Of a stretch of 63,595 nucleotides of DNA, positions 16,913 to 25,961 are shown piece by piece. The position numbers were made by a program, and so were the translations under genes. Numbering within the stretch: position 1 is the first letter of the stretch; each line of letters opens with the position of its first letter. The stretch lies in assembly GCA_002439085.1 (NCBI GenBank), contig DJSW01000022.1:1-63595 (forward strand), in the 5' to 3' direction. The notes under the pieces were generated by a model. The model made no database searches. It was given only the letters and a program-made list of their open reading frames with translations, and was not told where the DNA came from. This DNA comes from Alphaproteobacteria bacterium UBA6324. GTDB lineage: Bacteria; Pseudomonadota; Alphaproteobacteria; CAAGCB01; CAG-977.

Positions 16913-18358
16913 ATGGTTTCAATCGCCCTTGTTTATCCCGCCGGTTTGATGTTCCAACGCGGCGAAGACAGATGCCAATCCAATATCAATTCGTCAACGG
17001 CCACGTCCATGCGCGCGTGCAACGATTTGGGATACGCCGCCGCCGTTTTGAAACAAAAGGGATTTGATGTCTTTTTAAAGGATTATCAGACGGAAAACCT
17101 GACGTTCGACGATATGCTGGCCGATTTGACGGATCAACGGTGCGCGATGATGATGCTGGCGACGACGAACGCGACCGTTTTTTCGGATCTGGCGGTTGTC
17201 GCCAAAATCAAAAAGGCTTTGCCGGAACTGTGCGTCGTTTTAAAAGGGGCGATCTTTTTCGATCCGGAAGACGGGCTGCTGGCGCAGCTGGATCTGACGG
17301 ATGTCGATTACCTGATCGGCGGGGAATCGGATTTCATCATCGGCGATCTGGCCGCGGCGCATTTCGGCGACCGGTCGAAGCTGGCGGCGATCGGTGGCAT
17401 TTTGTACCGCGACGGCGGCAAGTGGGTGAAAACGGATTTCACGCGTTGGCACGACGATTTGGACAGCCTGCCTTTCCCCGACCGGATGTTGATGAACAAC
17501 GCGCTGTATCTGCGGCCGGACACGCAGGAAAAACAGGCGACGATCACAACGTCGCGCGGATGCCCGTCCAACTGCGTTTACTGCCTGACGCCGCGCATTT
17601 CCGGCAAAAGGCTGCGTTTGCGGTCGCCGGAAAATATCTTTGCCGAAATCAGGGAATGTTATGAAAAATTCGGCATCCGGAATTTCTTTTTCAAATCGGA
17701 CACGTTCACGATCAACAAAGCGTGGACGACGGCGTTGTGCGATTTGATCATCGCGTCGCCGCTGAACGGGAAAATCGAGTGGGTGGCCAATTCGCGCGTC
17801 AATCCGATTGATCAGGAAACCCTGGTCAAAATGAAACAGGCCGGATGCTGGCTGGTCGCGTTCGGATTTGAATCCGGATCGCCGGAATCGTTGGAAAAAA
17901 TGAAAAAGGGCGCGACGGTCGAACAGAACAAAGCCGCCGCCGCCATGGCCAAACGGGCGGGATTGCAGGTGTACGGGTTCTATCTGATCGGCTTTCCGTG
18001 GGAAAGCATGGAGCATTTGCGCCAAACGGCCGATTTGATGTTTGAAATCGACGCCGATTATGTCGAACTGCACATCGCGACGCCTTTTTACGGCACAAAA
18101 CTGTACGATATGGCCAAAGAGGACGGGCTGATCAACGAAAGCGTTTTGGGCAGGGATTATTTCAACGCGCCGACGATCGGGACAAACCGTTTGTCAATCG
18201 CGGATGTCGAACGGTTTCGCAAAGGGATCATCCTGCGGTATCATTTGCGTCCGTCCTATATCTGGCGGAAATTGCGGTCGGCGATTACGAAGCCGCGCGT
18301 TTTGATGAACTATTTCCGTTTCGGGATGCGGCTGATCAAAAACACGGTGGCGCGCTAG
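16913..18358 (+). CDS. B12-binding-domain radical SAM protein, function unknown
   Basis: The 481-residue protein has an N-terminal cobalamin-binding-like Rossmann region (about 1-170, with ATTNATVFSDLAVVAKIKK and YLIGGESD) and a radical SAM barrel whose cluster motif CPSNCVYC holds Cys217, Cys221 and Cys224. GFESGSPESLEKMKKG and GFYLIGFPWES are typical of this superfamily. Such proteins methylate or rearrange lipids, antibiotics or RNA; nothing here identifies the substrate. The classic cobalamin DxHxxG motif is not obvious. It stands alone between the tRNA-Leu terminator and a convergent transporter, overlapping the latter by 4 nt. Confidence 0.85.
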   Translation: MVSIALVYPAGLMFQRGEDRCQSNINSSTATSMRACNDLGYAAAVLKQKGFDVFLKDYQTENLTFDDMLADLTDQRCAMMMLATTNATVFSDLAVVAKIKKALPELCVVLKGAIFFDPEDGLLAQLDLTDVDYLIGGESDFIIGDLAAAHFGDRSKLAAIGGILYRDGGKWVKTDFTRWHDDLDSLPFPDRMLMNNALYLRPDTQEKQATITTSRGCPSNCVYCLTPRISGKRLRLRSPENIFAEIRECYEKFGIRNFFFKSDTFTINKAWTTALCDLIIASPLNGKIEWVANSRVNPIDQETLVKMKQAGCWLVAFGFESGSPESLEKMKKGATVEQNKAAAAMAKRAGLQVYGFYLIGFPWESMEHLRQTADLMFEIDADYVELHIATPFYGTKLYDMAKEDGLINESVLGRDYFNAPTIGTNRLSIADVERFRKGIILRYHLRPSYIWRKLRSAITKPRVLMNYFRFGMRLIKNTVAR

Positions 18359-19656
18359 GCGGCGTCTTTCATCAATTTTCCGGATACCGACCATAAAACG
18401 GCGGCGGCGGCGAACGCCGTTCCGGCCAGTGTCGCGAATACCGCGCCCGTTCCCATGTCTTCGGCCAGCGCCCCGACAAAGCCCGCGATGAAATTGGCCA
18501 GAGCGGCAAAGCAGAACCAGACGCCCATCATCAATGACAGACACCGCGCGGGTGCCAGTTTCGACACGACGGACAGCCCCGTCGGGGACAGGCACAATTC
18601 GCCCGCCGTGTGGCACAGGTACAACGCGATCAGCCACAGGGGCGACGCCGCTCCCGTCCGTTCCGCCTGATTGACGGCGCAAAGCATAAACAGAAAGCCC
18701 GCCCCCAAAAACAGCAGGGCAAAAACGAATTTGGCCGCGAACGACGGATCTCTGTCGCCCAGCTTGACCCAAAACCACGCGAACAGGGGGGCGAGGACGA
18801 CGATGAACAGCGGATTCAGCGATTGGAAAAAGGCGGCCGGAACTGTGTGTCCGCCGATGACGCGGTCGGTTTGATTCGCGGCAAACAGGTTCAACAATCC
18901 GCCCGCCTGCTCGAATCCCGCCCAAAAAACGACTGTGAACAGGCCTAAAACCAGTATGACGCGCAAATGTTTAAACTCGGCTTTTGTCAATCGTTGGCGA
19001 CCGGTGTTTCGCGGCAATTTCGCGGCCGGACGCGATCCCGCCGTTCCCAAATACCGGTTCGACAGGAACAGCTGCAAAAACAGCGCGATCAACATTCCGA
19101 TCCCCGCCGCGGCGAACACGGGGCGGAAAGAACCGTCGCCGGTCAGCACGCCCGCCGCCAATCCGGCCAGAAACGACCCGATATTGATGCCCATGTAGAA
19201 AATCGTGAACGCGCTGTCGCGGCGCAAATCGTCGGGCGCGTACAAATCGCCGACCATGGTCGATATGTTGGGTTTGAACAGACCGTTGCCGCAAATCAGC
19301 AGTGCCAGTCCGGCATACAGCGACGCGTTTTGTGAAAACGGGGCGAGGAACAGGGCGAACTGTCCCGCGGCCATCAAAACCGCGCCGGTCAAAACGGCTT
19401 TGCGCCGTCCGGTGACGTTGTCCGCGATCCATCCGCCGGCCAGCGGCGTCAGGTAAACCAACCCCGTGTATATGCCGTACAACCGCAGGGCGTCCGCCTT
19501 TTCCCACCCCAGTCCGCCGTCAACCGTCAACGCGGTCAGGTACAGCACCAAAACCGCGCGCAGGGCGTAAAACGAGAAACGTTCCCACAATTCCGCCCCG
19601 AACAGCAGAAACAACCCTTTCGGGTGGCCGAAAATCTCGCTTTTGTTTTCAGACAT
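18355..19656 (-). CDS. POT/PTR-family proton-coupled peptide transporter
   Basis: The 433-residue membrane protein begins with the POT signature ELWERFSFYALRAVLVLYL (ExxERFxYY type), followed by the family loop GGWIADNVTGRRKAVLTGA and FKPNISTMVGDLY (the PTR2 FKPNI motif). It should import di- and tripeptides with protons across the inner membrane. The length is somewhat short for the family (about 480-500), probably through the lack of two extra helices. It is monocistronic, divergent from adhE. Confidence 0.93.
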   Translation of the reverse strand: MSENKSEIFGHPKGLFLLFGAELWERFSFYALRAVLVLYLTALTVDGGLGWEKADALRLYGIYTGLVYLTPLAGGWIADNVTGRRKAVLTGAVLMAAGQFALFLAPFSQNASLYAGLALLICGNGLFKPNISTMVGDLYAPDDLRRDSAFTIFYMGINIGSFLAGLAAGVLTGDGSFRPVFAAAGIGMLIALFLQLFLSNRYLGTAGSRPAAKLPRNTGRQRLTKAEFKHLRVILVLGLFTVVFWAGFEQAGGLLNLFAANQTDRVIGGHTVPAAFFQSLNPLFIVVLAPLFAWFWVKLGDRDPSFAAKFVFALLFLGAGFLFMLCAVNQAERTGAASPLWLIALYLCHTAGELCLSPTGLSVVSKLAPARCLSLMMGVWFCFAALANFIAGFVGALAEDMGTGAVFATLAGTAFAAAAVLWSVSGKLMKDAA

Positions 19657-19774
19657 ACCGTTCTCCCTTCTTTGATCATTTTACAACGCCGCGCCGCCGC
19701 GATGAACCCGTCCGTCCGGTCAGGCGGGGACGGCAAAGGGTTTTATGTCCGAATGATTTTTTTATAGAAAACGC

Positions 19775-19803
19775 TTGTCTTTTGCGTCCAATCGTTTTAT
19801 ATA
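19775..19803 (+). promoter_or_regulatory. Promoter of adhE
   Basis: TTGTCT (19775-19780) and TATATA (19798-19803) are spaced by 17 bp. Transcription should start near 19810, giving a leader of about 85 nt before the ATG at 19895. The remaining divergent region 19657-19774 contains no gene. Confidence 0.7.
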
Positions 19804-19809
19804 CGTAGC

Positions 19810-19823
19810 GTGAAATAAATCAC
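19810..19823. promoter_or_regulatory. Putative Rex (or Crp/Fnr-type) operator at the adhE transcription start
   Basis: GTGAAATAAATCAC is a GTGA-N6-TCAC palindrome. This is the core of Rex operators (TTGTGA-N6-TCACAA) and also of Crp/Fnr-family sites. Its place directly on the predicted +1 fits a repressor better than an activator, and adhE is a standard Rex target. The outer TT/AA of the full Rex consensus are not kept (GC and GA here). Confidence 0.55.
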
Positions 19824-19894
19824 GATTGGGGATTCGCGCTTGCCGGCGCGGTTCCGCAGCAATCAATTCGCACGAATCTTGAAAAGGTAAGGAC

Positions 19895-22489
19895 ATGGTA
19901 AGCGAAGTTAAAACAGCAGAAGATTTAGAGGTCGTCATCTCTAAAGCGCACGAAGCGCAGGCCGTTTATGCCACTTATACGCAGGAACAGGTCGATAAGA
20001 TTTTCAGAGCGGTTTCTCTGGCCGCAAACAAAATGCGTATTCCCTTGGCGAAAATGGCCGTCGAGGAAACGGGCATGGGCGTCGTCGAAGACAAGGTGAT
20101 CAAAAACCACTTCGCTTCCGAATACATTTACAACAAATACCGCGATATGAAAACTTGCGGCATCATTAAAGAAGACAAGGCCAACGGCATCAAAAAAATC
20201 GCCGAACCCATCGGCGTGATCGCCGGCGTCGTCCCGACGACGAACCCGACTTCCACCGCGATTTTCAAAACGCTGATCGCTTTGAAAACCCGCAACGCCA
20301 TCGTCTTTTCGCCGCACCCGCGCGCCAAAAACAGCACGATCGCCGCTGCGAAACTGTGTCTGGAAGCGGCCGTCAAAGCTGGCGCGCCCGAAGGCATCGT
20401 CGGTTGGATTGACGAACCGTCCATCGAATTGTCCGATATGCTGATGAAACACCCCAAGGTGGACATCATTCTGGCCACCGGCGGCCCCGGCATGGTCAAA
20501 GCCGCTTACTCCTCCGGCAAACCCGCGTTGGGCGTCGGCCCCGGCAACACGCCCGCCGTCATTGACGAAACCGCCGATATCAAAATGGCCGTTTCCTCGA
20601 TCTTGCTCAGCAAAACGTTCGACAACGGCATGATCTGCGCGTCCGAACAATCCATCATCGCCGTTTCCGACGTGTATGACGAAGTCAAAAACGAACTGAA
20701 ATACCGCGGTGCCTACCTTTTGAACGACGAAGAACGCGAAAAGGTCGCGGCTATCATCCTGACCCCGCGCGGCGTCAACCCCGCGATCGTCGGCCAGCCT
20801 GCCTATAAAATCGCCGCTTTGGCCGGTTTTGAAGTGCCCGAAGAATCCAAAGTTCTGGTCGGCGAAGTCGAAGACGTGACGACGGCCGAACCGTTCGCGC
20901 ATGAAAAATTGTCGCCGGTGTTGGCGTTGTACCGCGCCGAAGACTTTGAAGACGCGATGGAAAAGGCTTATACGCTGGTTGATCACGGCGGCGCCGGCCA
21001 CACGTCCGTTTTGTACACCGACGAACGCAAGGAAGACCGCATCAAAGCGTTCGGCAACAAAATCCACACGGGGCGCATTTTGATCAACACCCCCGCGGCG
21101 CAAGGCGCGATCGGCGATTTGTTCAACTTCAAACTGGAACCGACCCTGACGATCGGCTGCGGTTCGTGGGGCGGAAACGCCACCAGCGAAAACGTCGGCC
21201 CGAAACACTTGCTGAACATCAAAACCGTCGCAGAAAGGAGAGAAAATATGCTCTGGTTCAAAGTTCCGCCTAAAGTTTACTTCAAACGCGGGGCGATTGA
21301 TCCGGCTCTGCGCGAATTGAAAGGCAAGAAAAAAGCGTTCATCGTCACCGACCGTTTCCTGTTCAACTCCGGTATGTCGAAAAAGATCACCGACGTGTTG
21401 GAAGAAATCGGCGTCGATTACCAGATTTTCTTCGACGTGAAGCCCGATCCCGATCTGTCCACGATCAACAAGGCGTTCACGATGGTCAAGGCCTACGAAC
21501 CCGACGTGTTCATTTCCATGGGCGGCGGTTCGCCGATGGACGCGGCTAAGATCTTGTGGTTGATGTACGAACAACCCGATGTCAAATTTGAAGATGTCGC
21601 CATGCGCTTTTTGGATATCCGCAAGAGAATTTGCGATCTGCCCGCTTTGGGTCAGAAAGCCGACATGGTCGCCATTCCGACGACATCCGGCACGGGTTCC
21701 GAAGTCACGCCGTTCGCCGTTATCACGGACGACAAGACGCACATCAAATACCCGATCGCCGACTATGCGCTGACCCCGACCATGGCCATCGTCGATCCGG
21801 ATCTGGTTGACACCATGCCTCCCGGACTGTGCGCGGCCGGCGGTATCGACGCTTTGGTTCACGCCGTCGAAGCCTACGTTTCCATTATGGCGACGAACTT
21901 CACGAACTCCATGGCTTTGGAAGCCGCGAAAAAGGTGTTCAAATACCTGCCGCGTTCCTACCACGAAGGCAAAAACGATCCGTTGGCGCGTGAAAAAATG
22001 CACTACGCCGCGACGTTGGCCGGTATGGCGTTCGCAAACGCGTTCCTGGGACTGTGCCATTCCATGGCGCACAAACTGGGGGCTATGTACAACGTGCCGC
22101 ACGGCATCGCCAACGCGTTGCTGATTTGTCAGGTCATCCGTTTCAACGCGGCCGACGCGCCGACGAAACAGGCCGCTTTCGCGCAGTACAAATACCCGAA
22201 TGCGAAGGAAAAATACGGCCAGATCGCCAACCAGCTGAAACTGGGCGGCAAGAATGACGACGAAAAGCTGGAATTGCTGATCAACGCCATTCAGGGGCTG
22301 AAAAAAGAAATCAATATCCCGATGTCGATCCGCGAATACGGCATTCCGGAAAAAGAATTCTTTGACAGACTGGACGAACTGACCGAAATGGCGTTCGACG
22401 ACCAGTGCACGGGCGCGAACCCGCGTTACCCCTTGATGAAAGAAATCAAGGAACTGTACATCAAAGCTTATGAAGGCATTACTGATTAA
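19895..22489 (+). CDS. adhE: Bifunctional acetaldehyde/alcohol dehydrogenase AdhE
   Basis: AdhE reduces acetyl-CoA to acetaldehyde and then ethanol, using two NADH, and re-oxidises NADH during fermentation. The 864-residue chain joins an aldehyde dehydrogenase domain (about 1-440; catalytic Cys248 in NGMICASEQS) to an iron-dependent alcohol dehydrogenase domain (about 450-864; GGGSPMDAAK for NAD, and iron ligands in the HSMAHKLGAMYNVPHGIANA region). Both halves are complete, and GHTSVLYT lies near the end of the first. AAGGTAAGGA precedes the ATG. The codon use looks more biased (many AAC, GAC, CTG) than in the neighbours, suggesting high expression. Confidence 0.97.
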   Translation: MVSEVKTAEDLEVVISKAHEAQAVYATYTQEQVDKIFRAVSLAANKMRIPLAKMAVEETGMGVVEDKVIKNHFASEYIYNKYRDMKTCGIIKEDKANGIKKIAEPIGVIAGVVPTTNPTSTAIFKTLIALKTRNAIVFSPHPRAKNSTIAAAKLCLEAAVKAGAPEGIVGWIDEPSIELSDMLMKHPKVDIILATGGPGMVKAAYSSGKPALGVGPGNTPAVIDETADIKMAVSSILLSKTFDNGMICASEQSIIAVSDVYDEVKNELKYRGAYLLNDEEREKVAAIILTPRGVNPAIVGQPAYKIAALAGFEVPEESKVLVGEVEDVTTAEPFAHEKLSPVLALYRAEDFEDAMEKAYTLVDHGGAGHTSVLYTDERKEDRIKAFGNKIHTGRILINTPAAQGAIGDLFNFKLEPTLTIGCGSWGGNATSENVGPKHLLNIKTVAERRENMLWFKVPPKVYFKRGAIDPALRELKGKKKAFIVTDRFLFNSGMSKKITDVLEEIGVDYQIFFDVKPDPDLSTINKAFTMVKAYEPDVFISMGGGSPMDAAKILWLMYEQPDVKFEDVAMRFLDIRKRICDLPALGQKADMVAIPTTSGTGSEVTPFAVITDDKTHIKYPIADYALTPTMAIVDPDLVDTMPPGLCAAGGIDALVHAVEAYVSIMATNFTNSMALEAAKKVFKYLPRSYHEGKNDPLAREKMHYAATLAGMAFANAFLGLCHSMAHKLGAMYNVPHGIANALLICQVIRFNAADAPTKQAAFAQYKYPNAKEKYGQIANQLKLGGKNDDEKLELLINAIQGLKKEINIPMSIREYGIPEKEFFDRLDELTEMAFDDQCTGANPRYPLMKEIKELYIKAYEGITD

Positions 22490-22513
22490 CCCCTTTACAG
22501 ATGCTTTCTAAGG

Positions 22514-22547
22514 AACGGGCTTCGGTTTAAACGCCGAAGCCCGTTTT
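22514..22547 (+). terminator. Terminator of adhE
   Basis: A strong stem ACGGGCTTCGG / CCGAAGCCCGT with loop TTTAAACG ends in TTTT. The following gap to 22704 contains no recognisable gene or motif. Confidence 0.88.
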
Positions 22548-22704
22548 CGTATGGTCGGGGCGGAACGATTGAAATTGAAAAAGGACGGGGTGATGAAAGG
22601 GCGGCGGCAATGTTGGGGCGCGGGCGGCCTGACGAAAACCGCGGCGGCTTGAAACCGGCGGGCGGAGAGAGAACGGGGCGGAGAAAAAGGCCGGAACGGG
22701 AAAG

Positions 22705-23544
22705 CTATTTCTTCGTTTCGGCGTATTTGTTCAGAAATTGCAGCAAAACGTCTTTGGCGTGTTCATTGTTCAACGCACGGATGTGGCCGCCTTTGGCGAC
22801 GATTTCCAATTCCTTGGGCTGAACGGCTTTGGCGTACAGGCGGCGCGTGTGATCGGGCGGGACGACGATGTCGTCTTCGGTCGTTAAAAACAGTTTCGGA
22901 ACGGTGATTTTTGCGACGTTCCCCTCGGCGTCGTTTTCAGGCACCAGAAACGACAACGGGTATTGGAACGGCCACAACAGCCAAACTTGCGCGACTTTTT
23001 CCCGCGCGATGCGGCGGGCTTTGGCAAAGGCGCTGTCGATCACGACGCCGGCGATTTTGTTTTGCAACGGCGATTTCGCGACGGCCGAAACGGCGATGGC
23101 CGCGCCGATGCTTTGTCCGAAAACGAACAGCGGCGTGGCCGGATCCGTTTCAACCAGATGCGCGATCGCGGCCTGAACGTCCTTTTCCGCGCCCGACAGG
23201 CTGACCGACCCGTCCGATTCGCCAAACCCGCGGTAATCCAATGCGATCAGGTTGTACCCGTACAGCACCAGCCACACGACGCTGAACGTGTGGGTCGATA
23301 TGTTTTCCGCGTTGCCGTGCAGGTACAGGATGTTCGCTTTGGCCGGACAGGGCGCCGCGCCGTCGCAATACGCCGGAATACGCCACGCGTTCAACCGGAC
23401 GCCGTCGGCGGAATCCAAATAAAAATCGTCGTACGGCAACCCCAGTCTGGACGGACGCAGGACGATTTCCTTTTCCGGATGGAACAACAGCCCCGAACAG
23501 CCGGAAAGGACAAACGACAGGGCGAGGACGATCAGTTTTTTCAT
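22705..23544 (-). CDS. Alpha/beta-hydrolase lipoprotein
   Basis: The 279-residue protein has a lipoprotein signal peptide with lipobox LSGC (Cys16), so it should be anchored in a membrane facing the periplasm. The hydrolase core shows ILYLHGNAEN (oxyanion region), LDYRGFGESDGS, the nucleophile elbow GQSIG with Ser145, an acid in TTEDDIVVP and His254 in GGHIRA. This resembles the BEM46/ABHD-type hydrolases. The substrate is unknown. It overlaps the upstream OmpA-like lipoprotein gene as ATGA, so the two form an operon. Confidence 0.85.
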   Translation of the reverse strand: MKKLIVLALSFVLSGCSGLLFHPEKEIVLRPSRLGLPYDDFYLDSADGVRLNAWRIPAYCDGAAPCPAKANILYLHGNAENISTHTFSVVWLVLYGYNLIALDYRGFGESDGSVSLSGAEKDVQAAIAHLVETDPATPLFVFGQSIGAAIAVSAVAKSPLQNKIAGVVIDSAFAKARRIAREKVAQVWLLWPFQYPLSFLVPENDAEGNVAKITVPKLFLTTEDDIVVPPDHTRRLYAKAVQPKELEIVAKGGHIRALNNEHAKDVLLQFLNKYAETKK

Positions 23545-24092
23545 TTAACAAAAGTCGGCGTCAACACGATGACAACGCGATCAACGCCCGATTCCCCCGC
23601 GACTGTTTTTTCATCGCCGCGCCCTTCGACCCACAGGCGGACGGGGGCGATTTTCGCGTTCGCTTTCAACGCGTTGGCGACGGCCGTCGCGCGTTTTTCA
23701 CTCAACAGGCGGCAGGTGGCCGGTTTCAATCCGAACACGCGGCCGGTCACGCTGACCCGCGTTTTGGCATAGGACGCCAGAACGGGCGCGATTTTTTTCA
23801 ACGCCTCTTGCGCCGGCAAAGCTGGCTGATAGGCGTTTTCGGCGAAAACGTCCGTGCCGGAAAACACCATGGCCAATATGTTGCCGTGGCGTGTCAATGT
23901 AAAGGGGGATCCGGTCAACGCCGCCCGCAATTCGTTTTCCTGCGCCGTCATGTAATCCGCCGTCGTTTTCGGGCGGGCGGGAACGGTTTGAACCGCCGTT
24001 TCGGGGGCGGGGAGGGCGTCCGTCTGGCCGGCGGGGGACGCGGCGCACGCCGACAGGGTCAAGGGCAAAATCAACAGGGAAAGACGGTTCAT
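23541..24092 (-). CDS. OmpA-like-domain lipoprotein
   Basis: A 183-residue lipoprotein with lipobox LSAC and a Pro/Ala-rich linker (about 20-45). The C-terminal half resembles an OmpA-type peptidoglycan-binding domain: VFAENAYQPALPAQEALKKIAPVLASY, then SVTGRVFG and LSEKRATAVANALK, then EGRGDEKTV. The exact peptidoglycan ligands are not all recognisable. AGGAG lies 6 nt before ATG 24092; the TTG six bases earlier has no spacing and is rejected. It should tether the envelope and is co-transcribed with the hydrolase gene. Confidence 0.75.
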   Translation of the reverse strand: MNRLSLLILPLTLSACAASPAGQTDALPAPETAVQTVPARPKTTADYMTAQENELRAALTGSPFTLTRHGNILAMVFSGTDVFAENAYQPALPAQEALKKIAPVLASYAKTRVSVTGRVFGLKPATCRLLSEKRATAVANALKANAKIAPVRLWVEGRGDEKTVAGESGVDRVVIVLTPTFVK

Positions 24093-24179
24093 GGTCAACT
24101 CCTTTTAATGACGGCTCTTTTTTATCATACCCGATCGCGGCTTAAAACGTGACGAAAAAATGCGCGCGTCCGCTTTTTT

Positions 24180-25952
24180 TTAAAAAGCCGGCAATCCGGA
24201 ATAAAACAACCGGAAATCCCCTTGGGTCAGCCGTTTGACGTACATTTTCACCGACGGCGCGAATCCTTTGCGCAGCGAAACCGCCGTGTTGGAATCCAGC
24301 AGTCCGAGCAGCATTTCAATTCTGGACGGGACGGCCGGATATTCGACCACCGGCGTGTTTTCTGGCAATCCCGCCATTTGAACGGCGGCGGCGACGGCGT
24401 CGGCCAATCCGCCCGTTTCGTCGATCAGCCGGTTCGCTTTCGCCCGCGCGCCGGTAAACACCCTGCCGCGCGCGACGGCGTCGGTTTCGGCGGGGGTGAA
24501 CCCGCGGCGGTCGGCGACTTTGGTGGTGAAATCGCTGTAAACCCTGTCCAGCGATTCGTTAAAGTATTTTCTTTGCGACGGGGTGAAATCCCGCGCGGCG
24601 GAAAACATGGACGCGTTTTCCCCCGTTTGGATCAGCCCGACGGACACGTCCAGCTTTTTCAACAGGTCTTTGAACACCAGCTTGCCGCCGAAAACGCCGA
24701 TCGACCCCGTCAGCGTCGCGGGGACGGCAAACACCCGATCACAGCCGAGCGAAGCGAAATAGCCGCCTGACGCCGCCGTTCCGGCCATGCTGCACACGAC
24801 GGGTTTTTGCGAAACGGTTTTGACGTATTCGATTTCCCGCCGCATCGCGTCCGACGGCGTGTATCCGCCCCCCGGCGAATCCAAGCGGATGACGATCGCT
24901 TTGACCGTTTCGTCGTCCGCGGCGTCGCGCAGCTGTTCGCTGAACGTTGAAAATCCCAAAATCGAACGGTAGGCGTCGCCGCCGAAAACGGACGGGCCGG
25001 ATTGGATGATTCCGACCGCCGGAATCAAAGCGACGACGGGCGTTTTTTTGCCGATTTCCGGATACGTCGCCGCCGCGTAGTCGAACAAATCGACGATATC
25101 GGCGTCGCGTTCTTTCAATTCGCGTTCCAAAACGTCGGCGTATTCCACCTTATCAATCAATTTCATTTCCAGCGCCCGCTGCGCGAAATAGGGGCCGGAG
25201 GTCAGGATTTTCCGCACTTGCGCGGGGTCGGCGAACGGCCGGTCGGCCGCGATGTCCGCCGCCATGACATCCAGAAAATCGTTGAAAACGGCGGTCAGGT
25301 TTTCGCGTTCGGCGTCGGACATTTTTTCCGCGCTCAGGCTGTCCGCCCCCGTTTTGTATTCGTGACGCGCGGAAAACGACGGTTTGATTCCGACCTTTTC
25401 CAACGCTTTTTTAAAATAGGGCGTTTCGACGGCGATGCCCGCGACGCCGACTTCGCCCCCCGGCTGAATCCGGATCTCGTCAAACGCGGACGCCAGATAG
25501 TACATACTCAGCCCGCCGCCCAGTTCGCCGATGGTCGGGGCGAAAAAAACGGTTTTCTTGCCGGCCTTTTTAAACCGTTTCACGGCCGTGCGAATTTCTT
25601 GCGTTTGCGCCACGGTCAGCGGCATTTGTGTCATGTACGCGACCAATCCGGAAACCGCCGGATCGTCCGCCGCGCGGTTCAATCCAGAAACGACATCCCA
25701 AACGGTCGGCGGATTCCCGAACGTCAGCGACCCGATGAAATCGTCGGGGCGCGTTTCATACAGGGCGTCCTCCACCCCTAAACGCAGAACCGTCCCCTGT
25801 TCAAAGGACGTTTTCGATCCGGCCGCCATCCGGTAAAGGCAGAACGCCGCCGCCAAAGTCGCGGAAACACCGACAATATAAAAGAAACCGTCAAAAAAAC
25901 GACGGATTCTTTTGAAACAAGAAACCGCAAAGGCGGCAGGGGCAAAAGACAT
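24180..25952 (-). CDS. sppA: Signal peptide peptidase SppA, long (67-kDa) type
   Basis: This inner-membrane S49 serine protease degrades cleaved signal peptides. The 590-residue protein has one membrane segment (about 22-42) and two tandem S49 domains, as in the Escherichia coli enzyme. The catalytic pair is Ser395 in GTAASGGYFAS (second domain) and Lys200 in HEYKTGAD (first domain). AAGGATC precedes ATG 25952. It is the last gene of the fabI-aroC-sppA series, with 9 bp to aroC. Confidence 0.93.
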   Translation of the reverse strand: MSFAPAAFAVSCFKRIRRFFDGFFYIVGVSATLAAAFCLYRMAAGSKTSFEQGTVLRLGVEDALYETRPDDFIGSLTFGNPPTVWDVVSGLNRAADDPAVSGLVAYMTQMPLTVAQTQEIRTAVKRFKKAGKKTVFFAPTIGELGGGLSMYYLASAFDEIRIQPGGEVGVAGIAVETPYFKKALEKVGIKPSFSARHEYKTGADSLSAEKMSDAERENLTAVFNDFLDVMAADIAADRPFADPAQVRKILTSGPYFAQRALEMKLIDKVEYADVLERELKERDADIVDLFDYAAATYPEIGKKTPVVALIPAVGIIQSGPSVFGGDAYRSILGFSTFSEQLRDAADDETVKAIVIRLDSPGGGYTPSDAMRREIEYVKTVSQKPVVCSMAGTAASGGYFASLGCDRVFAVPATLTGSIGVFGGKLVFKDLLKKLDVSVGLIQTGENASMFSAARDFTPSQRKYFNESLDRVYSDFTTKVADRRGFTPAETDAVARGRVFTGARAKANRLIDETGGLADAVAAAVQMAGLPENTPVVEYPAVPSRIEMLLGLLDSNTAVSLRKGFAPSVKMYVKRLTQGDFRLFYSGLPAF

Positions 25953-25961
25953 ATTCGATCC

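Noticed and set aside
19925..22102. 725-residue frame antisense to adhE
   Set aside because: Low-complexity translation without domains; the + strand encodes a complete, well-conserved AdhE.
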